This document shows, piece after piece, positions 1 through 4,384 of a stretch of DNA of 16,123 bases. Positions within the stretch are counted from its first letter, which is position 1; the number at the start of each line of letters is the position of its first letter. The translations under genes and the position numbers were made by a program. The stretch lies in contig JAQVDI010000010.1 of NCBI GenBank assembly GCA_028698375.1, positions 1 through 16,123 of the forward strand, read 5' to 3'. This DNA is from Patescibacteria group bacterium (GTDB taxonomy: Bacteria > Patescibacteriota > UBA1384 > JAGGWG01). The notes beneath the pieces were generated by a model. That model was given only the letters and a program-made list of their open reading frames with translations. It had not been told where the DNA came from and did not search any database.

Positions 1-1398
1 GATGAATCAAAAGAGAGAGTTAAGTCTGCTTTAGTAAATTCTGGTTTTGGTTTTCCGCAAGATAAAATTGTAATTAATTTAGCTCCAGCTGATATCAAAA
101 AAGAAGGTTCACATTATGATTTGCCTATTGCTATGGGGATTTTGGCAGCTAATGCCGATGGCAATCTTGAAATTTCAGAAGATTGTTTTTTCGCAGCCGA
201 ACTTTCACTTGATGGATCTCTGAGACCAGTTAATGGTGTTTTAGCTTTAGCTATGATGGCTCGTGAAAAAAATTTAACACACATTTTTGTGGCCGCAGAA
301 AATGCTTGGGAGGCTAGCTTAATCAAAGAATTGGCAGTTTATCCTGTAAAAAATTTAAAACAATTAATTAACCATTTACGTAATGTGAAAAAAATACCAA
401 TTTTTCAAGGAGAACCAAAAATTAATCAAAATATCGAAGAGGAAATTGATTTCGGTTTAGTCGCTGGTCAAGAAGTTGCCAAGCGTGGTTTGGAAATTGC
501 TGCTGCTGGTTGTCATAATGTTTTAATGTTTGGTCCGCCTGGCGGCGGCAAAACAATGTTAGCTCGTGCTTTTAACTCTATTTTGCCTAATTTATCAACC
601 GAACAAGCTTTGGAAGTAACCCAAATTTATTCTGTTGCTGGTTTGGCCAAAGAAAATGGTTTGATGGTTAGGCCACCATTTCGTTCGCCACATCACACTG
701 CTAGCGAAGCAGCGATTATTGGTGGTGGTGCTGATGCAAAAGTTGGTGATGTAACACTTGCGCATCGTGGGGTTTTATTCATGGACGAATTACCTGAATT
801 TAATCGTCGGGTGCTGGAAAGTTTGCGTCAGCCGTTGGAAGATAGAGTCGTAATTGTTTCGCGAGCTAAAGCAACTTATAAATATCCAGCTTCTTTTGTT
901 CTTTTGGGCGCAAAAAATCCTTGTCCTTGTGGAAACTTGGGTAATCCGCACAAAGCTTGTAAATGTTCCACGGCAGACATTTTGCGTTATCAGAAAAAAA
1001 TTTCTGGCCCTTTGTTAGATCGTTTTGATATTTTTTTAAATTTACCTCCAGTAGAAACAAAAAAATTATTATCTAAAATTGAAAGTGAGCCTTCTTCTAT
1101 TATAAAAAAAAGGGTGGTTAAAGCTCATAGAATTCAAGTAAAAAGATTTAAAGAAACAAAGAATTATTTTAATAGTGAAATGGGGGCAAAAGATATTAAA
1201 AAATATTGTGAGCTAAATTTACAGGCTCAAAAATTTTTAAAAAGAGCAATTCAAAAATTAGGTTTATCAGCAAGAGGTTTTCATCGAGTAATTAAAGTGG
1301 CACGAACTATTGCAGATTTAGCCGGGTCTAATAAAATAGAATTAAGCCATTTAGCTGAAAGTTTGCAATATCGTAAAAGTGAAGACGAATTGTATTAA
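1..1398 (+). CDS. comM: ComM/YifB-family Mg-chelatase-like AAA+ ATPase, 5' end missing
   Basis: The reading frame is open from base 1, so the gene begins upstream of the window; residue numbers count from base 1. The first 40 codons (DESKERVKSALVNSGF..., INLAPADIKKEG, DLPIAMGIL) match the conserved N-terminal domain of the YifB/ComM family. A Walker A motif GPPGGGKT starts at residue 178, a Walker B LFMDELPEF sits near 259-267, and a CPCG...CKC cysteine group lies around 308-322, followed by the Mg_chelatase_C region. ComM proteins are hexameric helicases that help integrate imported single-stranded DNA during natural transformation; other roles of YifB homologues are poorly known. The family is usually about 500 residues, so only some 40-50 are missing. 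The TTG at 121 is internal, not a start. Family assignment is secure; the transformation role is inferred. Confidence 0.95.
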   Translation, partial: DESKERVKSALVNSGFGFPQDKIVINLAPADIKKEGSHYDLPIAMGILAANADGNLEISEDCFFAAELSLDGSLRPVNGVLALAMMAREKNLTHIFVAAENAWEASLIKELAVYPVKNLKQLINHLRNVKKIPIFQGEPKINQNIEEEIDFGLVAGQEVAKRGLEIAAAGCHNVLMFGPPGGGKTMLARAFNSILPNLSTEQALEVTQIYSVAGLAKENGLMVRPPFRSPHHTASEAAIIGGGADAKVGDVTLAHRGVLFMDELPEFNRRVLESLRQPLEDRVVIVSRAKATYKYPASFVLLGAKNPCPCGNLGNPHKACKCSTADILRYQKKISGPLLDRFDIFLNLPPVETKKLLSKIESEPSSIIKKRVVKAHRIQVKRFKETKNYFNSEMGAKDIKKYCELNLQAQKFLKRAIQKLGLSARGFHRVIKVARTIADLAGSNKIELSHLAESLQYRKSEDELY

Positions 1399-1429
1399 AC
1401 AATTAATAATTAATAATGCAGTAATTTTT

Positions 1430-1458
1430 AAAATTTGACGATGAACAAATTTTGTTTT
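1430..1458 (+). terminator. weak AT-rich hairpin after comM, possible terminator
   Basis: AAAATTTG (1430-1437) and CAAATTTT (1446-1453) form a perfect 8-bp stem with an 8-base loop, followed by GTTTT. The stem is almost all A-T and the T-run is broken, so termination would be weak. The same bases hold a TTGACG (1435-1440) that could instead be a -35 box, with TAAACT (1458-1463) as a poor -10 after 17 bases. Confidence 0.3.
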
Positions 1459-1484
1459 AAACTAATACAAAATTAAACTATTTT

Positions 1485-1589
1485 TTATACTTCGTATATT
1501 TCAAAAATAAACTTTTAAATTATACTTCGTATATTTCAAAAATAAACTTTTAAATTATACTTCGTATATTTCAAAAATAAACTTTTAAA
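1485..1589 (+). repeat. three perfect 35-bp tandem repeats upstream of bactofilin
   Basis: Units lie at 1485-1519, 1520-1554 and 1555-1589 and are identical. Each begins TTATACTTCGTATATT and continues with an A/T-rich half ending in ACTTTTAAA. Inside each unit TATAC-TTC-GTATA is a small dyad (5-bp arms, 3-base centre), and TATACT resembles a -10 box. A truncated fourth copy (TTAT, 1590-1593) runs into the ATG of the next gene at 1592. The array occupies most of the space between comM and bactofilin. It may be a set of protein-binding iterons, repeated promoter boxes, or replication-slippage product; the sequence alone does not decide. Confidence 0.97.
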
Positions 1590-1591
1590 TT

Positions 1592-2023
1592 ATGGATGAT
1601 CAAGAAAATTCACAACCTTCAAGTGAAACTGTAGTGGGCGCAGATGTTAAAATTAAAGGCAATTTGCGAAGCCCTTCGAACATTAGTATTTATGGTCAAG
1701 TTAATGGTCAAGTTGATTCTGATGCTAATGTGCTGATTGGTGAAGGTAGCGGAATTGAAGGCGGCGTTAAAGGCAATCGTATTGTTATTTCTGGAAAAGT
1801 TTTGGGTAATGTTGAGGCTAGCGAACATTTAGAAATTACTACTACCGGATATCTGCAAGGAGATATTATCACTAGTGATTTAGTAGTGCAGAGTGGTGCT
1901 GTATTTTTAGGTAATTGTAAAATGGGTGAAGATAATGAAGCGAAAATGACGGAGCAAGTGCAAGAAAAAAAAGAAGATTCTGACGAGGCGCTTGAAGAGT
2001 TGGAAGAAACTATTGAAGAATGA
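1592..2023 (+). CDS. bactofilin (polymer-forming cytoskeletal protein)
   Basis: This 143-residue protein has the bactofilin core at about residues 14-112: VVGADVKIKGNL, then repeated short beta rungs rich in G, V and I (ISIYGQVNGQV, IVISGKVLGNV, YLQGDIITSDLVV), as expected of the right-handed beta-helix that polymerises without nucleotide. A short polar N-terminus and a long acidic C-terminal tail (about 112-143, rich in E and D) flank the core, the usual layout with disordered ends. Bactofilins scaffold cell-shape, stalk or envelope enzymes. No Shine-Dalgarno site precedes the ATG, which directly follows the 35-bp repeats; a TATACT in the third repeat (1556-1561) could act as -10. Neighbours do not reveal a specific partner. 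Family call is firm, cellular role is open. Confidence 0.93.
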   Translation: MDDQENSQPSSETVVGADVKIKGNLRSPSNISIYGQVNGQVDSDANVLIGEGSGIEGGVKGNRIVISGKVLGNVEASEHLEITTTGYLQGDIITSDLVVQSGAVFLGNCKMGEDNEAKMTEQVQEKKEDSDEALEELEETIEE

Positions 2024-2116
2024 TCTCGATGTTAAATATTCTGTGTTTTAATTTTGTTTCTAAAAATAAAAAAATAATATCTATTTTGACATTTAATTTT
2101 TAATTAATTTTTTATC

Positions 2117-2941
2117 GTGTATTATTTTATTTTTGAGCCAGCGCCTAATCGCAAACTAGAAAAAATAGAAGAAGAAATTAAAGTTCGTGCTAGTGAGCTG
2201 GGTATTGATGGTGAGTTTATTACGTTGTCTCTTGCAGAAAAACCAGAGAGTTTAGCTAAAATTGGTTTGCAAAAAGATTATCACACTGTTGTAGCTGTTG
2301 GCAGCGATGCTCTTATAAATTTAGTGGGTGAAGGTTTGATCGGCACAGAAGCTGCTTTGGGCGCAATACCTTTAGAGGAAAACAGTATTTTTTTACCTTT
2401 AATTGGAGTTCGCGATTGGAAAGAAGCACTTGAGATTTTACCCCAAAGAAAAATTGAAAAAATAGATACAATTTTGTTAAATCGTGCTTATCGAATTATT
2501 ACACAAGTAGAAATTTTGCCAGCAGATGGAAAAACAGGGTTAATTGTGCTGGCTTTTGATGGTTATTTTAGGGCGGAAATTTCCGAGCGTCGCGTTTTGG
2601 TCAGTAATTTGGGTGTTAATTTAACCAGCAAAGAAGATATTATTAATTCTGCTACTGATCGTTATCTGGATGTCTTTATCCCTGGTAAAACTGAAGTAAA
2701 AAAGAAATGGTGGCAAGTTTTTAATTCAATGCCACAAGAAAATATTAAGGTTGGTAGTGTTTTCCATCCTAAATTTTTAGAGGTTAATTCAAAATTAAGG
2801 CTAAAAGCTTATGTTAATGGTAAAAGTATTGCCGCAGGTCCTTTTTTGTTTGAAGTTGATCCTAAAACTTTGCAATTTATAATTAAACGTTCCAAAAATT
2901 TAATAACTAATGAGGACACAAAAAATGAACAAGAACTCTAA
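2117..2941 (+). CDS. diacylglycerol/lipid-kinase-like protein with degenerate catalytic motifs
   Basis: The 274-residue product begins MYYFIFEPAPNR, the typical opening of the DAGK/NAD-kinase-like fold, and continues with YHTVVAVGSDALINLVGEGL and AALGAIPLEENSIFLPLIGV, which align with the family's TVVAVGGDGTINEV and LGIIPLGTGNDFAR. The defining glycines are replaced: GGDGT is GSDAL (residues 62-66) and GTGND is EENS (about 87-90). The C-terminal part (about 120-260) is beta-rich like the second domain of lipid kinases. ATP binding and phosphoryl transfer therefore look doubtful, so it may be a non-catalytic relative, perhaps lipid-binding. GTG is used as start without a Shine-Dalgarno site; it fits the family's N-terminus. 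The end overlaps infC by 17 bases, suggesting co-transcription and coupling. Fold assignment is moderately sure; function is unknown. Confidence 0.7.
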   Translation: MYYFIFEPAPNRKLEKIEEEIKVRASELGIDGEFITLSLAEKPESLAKIGLQKDYHTVVAVGSDALINLVGEGLIGTEAALGAIPLEENSIFLPLIGVRDWKEALEILPQRKIEKIDTILLNRAYRIITQVEILPADGKTGLIVLAFDGYFRAEISERRVLVSNLGVNLTSKEDIINSATDRYLDVFIPGKTEVKKKWWQVFNSMPQENIKVGSVFHPKFLEVNSKLRLKAYVNGKSIAAGPFLFEVDPKTLQFIIKRSKNLITNEDTKNEQEL

Positions 2942-3428
2942 GTTCTATTACAAAAATGAGCAAATTCGGGTTGAAAACATGTTTGTTGTCGGATCTAAAG
3001 GAGAAAAATTAGGTTTAATGGGAAAAGAACAGGCTTTAATTTTAGCGCAACAGGAAAACAAAGATTTAATTTTGATTGCTCCAAACGCTGAGCCACCAGT
3101 TGCAAAAATTATTGAATTTGGGAAGTTTTTGTATTCACAACAAAAAAAAGAAAAAATGACGAAACAAAAAGAATTAAAAGAAGTACGAATTTCTTACAAT
3201 ATTGGCGATCATGATTTGGAGGTTAAATTAAATCATCTCAAGAAATTTTTAGTCAAAGGTCATCATGTAAGATTAGTTATGATTTTACGTGGTCGTGAAA
3301 ATATGTTTCGTAATGAGGCATTAGAAAAAATGAAAAAAATTGCTCTTTCAGTTGATGCCAAAATAGAAGTCCCAGCCAAAATAGAAGGCAATAATATTTC
3401 TGTTCAACTTACGCCTCAGCTTATTTAA
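2925..3428 (+). CDS. infC: translation initiation factor IF-3
   Basis: This encodes a 167-residue IF-3. The N-domain has YYKNEQIRVENMFVVGSKGE and LILIAPNAEPPVAKIIEFGKF, the linker is lysine-rich (QQKKEKMTKQKE), and the C-domain has KEVRISYNIGDHDLEVKL and VRLVMILRGRENM, all hallmark segments. IF-3 binds the 30S subunit, keeps subunits apart and checks the start codon. I choose the ATG at 2925 over the in-frame ATG at 2910 because AGGA (2913-2916) stands 8 bases before it. It overlaps the end of the lipid-kinase-like gene by 17 bases. The stop codon region is shared with rplT on the other strand (8-bp overlap), whereas most bacteria have infC-rpmI-rplT in one operon. It starts with ATG rather than the rare AUU/AUC often seen in infC. 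Confidence 0.97.
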   Translation: MNKNSKFYYKNEQIRVENMFVVGSKGEKLGLMGKEQALILAQQENKDLILIAPNAEPPVAKIIEFGKFLYSQQKKEKMTKQKELKEVRISYNIGDHDLEVKLNHLKKFLVKGHHVRLVMILRGRENMFRNEALEKMKKIALSVDAKIEVPAKIEGNNISVQLTPQLI

Positions 3429-3765
3429 GAGATTTGATGATTTCTTTAAAAACTTTTGGTTCTTCAACAGCGAGTTGCGCAAGAATTTTTCGATCTAAAA
3501 TAATTTTGTTTTTGCCTAATTTATTAATTAATTCACGATAAGAAATGCCTAATTCGTGAGCTTTAGCATTAATGCGAGTTATCCAAAGAGAACGCATAGA
3601 ACGTTTTTTCATTTTTCGACCAGCAAATTTTTGTGACCAAGCTTTCAAAATTGCTTCTTTGCCTTTGCGATATGATGCACGTCTGGTGTGCCCAAAGCCC
3701 TTAACAGCGTGTTTTATTTTTTTATGAATTCTTTTTGTGGCTGTACCACCTTTAACTCTTGCCAT
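3421..3765 (-). CDS. rplT: 50S ribosomal protein L20
   Basis: A 114-residue L20 of normal length: MARVKGGTATKRIHKKI at the start, a basic N-terminal extension (KGFGHTRRASYRKGKEA), RSMRSLWITRINA in the middle and the globular C-terminal half ending EIIKSLK. L20 is needed for early 50S assembly and in other bacteria represses its own operon by binding leader mRNA. It follows rpmI with only 4 bases between stop and start and has no Shine-Dalgarno site, so translational coupling is likely. Its last bases overlap the end of infC on the opposite strand. No terminator separates the two convergent genes, so the transcripts probably overlap as antisense RNA. Confidence 0.98.
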   Translation of the reverse strand: MARVKGGTATKRIHKKIKHAVKGFGHTRRASYRKGKEAILKAWSQKFAGRKMKKRSMRSLWITRINAKAHELGISYRELINKLGKNKIILDRKILAQLAVEEPKVFKEIIKSLK

Positions 3766-3769
3766 AATG

Positions 3770-3958
3770 TTAAATTAATTTTTTTAATCTTTTTAAATCA
3801 CTTTTAGCCATTATCTCAGTTCTGTCTTTATGTTGACGTTTACGATTTCCGCTTTTTTTTGCCAAAAGATGACGATAGGAAGCGTGCAACTTTAAAATTT
3901 TCCCTTTTTTTGTTTTTATTCTTTTACTTAGACTTTTTGTAGTTTTAATCTTTGGCAT
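3770..3958 (-). CDS. rpmI: 50S ribosomal protein L35
   Basis: This 62-residue protein is a typical L35: MPKIKTTKSLSKRIK, then GKILKLHASYRHLLAKKSGNRKRQHK, strongly basic. It is part of the large subunit and is the first gene of a two-gene minus-strand operon with rplT. A good promoter (see 3970-3998) places the transcription start about 5 bases before the ATG, so the message is nearly leaderless, and there is indeed no Shine-Dalgarno site. This leaves no room for the long L20-binding leader known from E. coli and Bacillus, so L20 autoregulation by that mechanism looks absent at this spot. Confidence 0.97.
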   Translation of the reverse strand: MPKIKTTKSLSKRIKTKKGKILKLHASYRHLLAKKSGNRKRQHKDRTEIMAKSDLKRLKKLI

Positions 3959-3969
3959 AATAGATAATA

Positions 3970-3998
3970 AATATAAACAATAAATTTGGTGTTGTCAA
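3970..3998 (-). promoter_or_regulatory. sigma70-type promoter of rpmI-rplT
   Basis: Reading the minus strand, TTGACA (complement of 3993-3998) and TATATT (complement of 3970-3975) are 17 bases apart. The expected start lies near 3963, about 5 bases before the rpmI ATG, giving a nearly leaderless message. Confidence 0.75.
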
Positions 3999-4040
3999 TA
4001 ATATTGAGTTTAAGATCTTTAATTTTCTTGTTGTTATAAT

Positions 4041-4069
4041 TTGACATAATAATTAATTTATAGTATAAT
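4041..4069 (+). promoter_or_regulatory. full-consensus sigma70-type promoter of the GC-rich unit
   Basis: TTGACA (4041-4046), a 17-base spacer and TATAAT (4064-4069) match the consensus exactly. Aligned without gaps to the rnpB promoter at 11079-11107, 24 of 29 bases agree, including TATAGTATAAT. The expected start is about 4076. It points away from the rpmI promoter, so the two are divergent. Confidence 0.88.
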
Positions 4070-4078
4070 TAATTCATC

Positions 4079-4114
4079 TTGGCTGTTGAAAGGAGTGATA
4101 AATTTGGCAGCCAA
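4079..4114 (+). promoter_or_regulatory. hairpin presenting a strong Shine-Dalgarno site and TTG start
   Basis: Arms TTGGCTG (4079-4085) and CAGCCAA (4108-4114) are exact complements, extendable by two G-T pairs. The loop holds AAAGGAG (4089-4095), the strongest Shine-Dalgarno match in the window, 8 bases before TTG at 4104. The start codon sits at the loop edge, so folding could gate translation of the 39-residue ORF, or the arrangement is chance in a structured RNA. Confidence 0.45.
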
Positions 4115-4223
4115 CAATCGTTGTGCCGTTTGCGGCGGGAGGCTCGTGAGGAGCACCCGTCGCGAGCGCGTCAACGGTTTAGGTCGTCGTAAGTGCCGCC
4201 GGTGCGGCACCTACGACTCCTAA
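4104..4223 (+). CDS. possible 39-residue Arg-rich zinc-ribbon protein
   Basis: From TTG at 4104 to TAA at 4221 the frame encodes a 39-residue peptide with CAVCGG (Cys7, Cys10) and CRRCG (Cys31, Cys34), a classic Cys4 zinc-ribbon spacing, and 10 arginines. Such small basic ribbons often bind RNA or ribosomes. Support: AAAGGAG 8 bases upstream, the paired CxxC motifs, and its own promoter and terminator. Against: codon use is strongly C/G-ending, unlike every other gene here; the second CxxC is encoded by the arms of a near-palindromic hairpin (4193-4210), so the cysteines may be a by-product of RNA structure; and the start is TTG. It could be a dual-function RNA, a gene acquired from a GC-rich donor, or no gene at all. 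I do not recognise a named family. Confidence 0.42.
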   Translation: MAANNRCAVCGGRLVRSTRRERVNGLGRRKCRRCGTYDS

Positions 4224-4231
4224 ACCATCTT

Positions 4232-4281
4232 CCGCCCGGTTTGTAAGTTTTTAACTTTACTTCCGGGCGGATTTTTATTTT
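4232..4281 (+). terminator. strong rho-independent terminator of the GC-rich unit
   Basis: CCGCCCGG (4232-4239) pairs perfectly with CCGGGCGG (4263-4270); inside, GTAAGT and ACTTTAC add a partial second stem. The tail ATTTTTATTTT (4271-4281) follows at once. It ends just before the uvrA promoter. Confidence 0.9.
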
Positions 4282-4287
4282 GTAGCT

Positions 4288-4316
4288 TTGACTTTTGCAA
4301 CAACTTTCGGTATAAT
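4288..4316 (+). promoter_or_regulatory. sigma70-type promoter of uvrA
   Basis: TTGACT (4288-4293), 17 bases, TATAAT (4311-4316). The predicted start near 4323 gives a leader of about 62 bases before the uvrA ATG at 4385, so uvrA does not depend on read-through from the unit upstream. Confidence 0.82.
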
Positions 4317-4338
4317 CAGCCATATTCAGAAAAAATAA

Positions 4339-4366
4339 GGCGTTGTAAATTTACAATTTGAGCGCC
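4339..4366 (+). promoter_or_regulatory. palindrome and hairpin in the uvrA leader
   Basis: A perfect 14-bp palindrome TTGTAAATTTACAA (4343-4356) lies 27 bases downstream of the -10 box, flanked by GGCG (4339-4342) and CGCC (4363-4366) that can pair around it. It may be an operator for a dimeric repressor blocking early elongation, or an mRNA hairpin. It does not match the E. coli LexA box (CTGT-N8-ACAG) or the Gram-positive one. No lexA lies in the window. Confidence 0.4.
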
Positions 4367-4384
4367 ATTTAAAAACTAAAAAAT

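Larger units (their letters stand above)
4076..4281 (+). ncRNA. candidate structured RNA, about 200 nt, GC-rich, unidentified
   Basis: A complete transcription unit lies between a consensus promoter and a strong terminator. Its core (4104-4223) is 76 of 120 bases G or C by hand count, against about one third in the neighbourhood. Visible helices: TTGGCTG 4079-4085 with CAGCCAA 4108-4114; GCTC 4142-4145 with GAGC 4151-4154; and a long interrupted hairpin 4176-4226 made of GGTTTAGG/CCTAAACC (8 bp), GTCGTA/TACGAC (6 bp) and GTGCCGC/GCGGCAC (7 bp) closed by a CGGT loop. GC-rich islands in AT-rich genomes are commonly structured RNAs. I do not recognise it: it lacks tRNA, tmRNA tag, RNase P or SRP motifs. 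It may instead be, or also be, the mRNA of the 39-residue ORF inside it. Confidence 0.55.

Noticed and set aside
1485..1500. loxP-like arm
   Set aside because: ACTTCGTATA matches ten bases of the Cre site arm, but there is no inverted second arm or 8-bp spacer and no recombinase gene; it is best seen as chance.
1485..1589. CRISPR array
   Set aside because: The 35-bp units are directly adjacent with no spacers, and no cas genes are near.
2910..2924. infC start at the upstream ATG
   Set aside because: It would place the AGGA motif inside the coding region; the ATG at 2925 has proper spacing and gives a normal IF-3 N-terminus.
4076..4281. tRNA, tmRNA or 6S RNA identity for the GC-rich unit
   Set aside because: No T-loop GTTCGA motif, no tRNA-like acceptor pairing, no tmRNA tag frame ending in Ala-Ala, and no single long rod with a central bubble.
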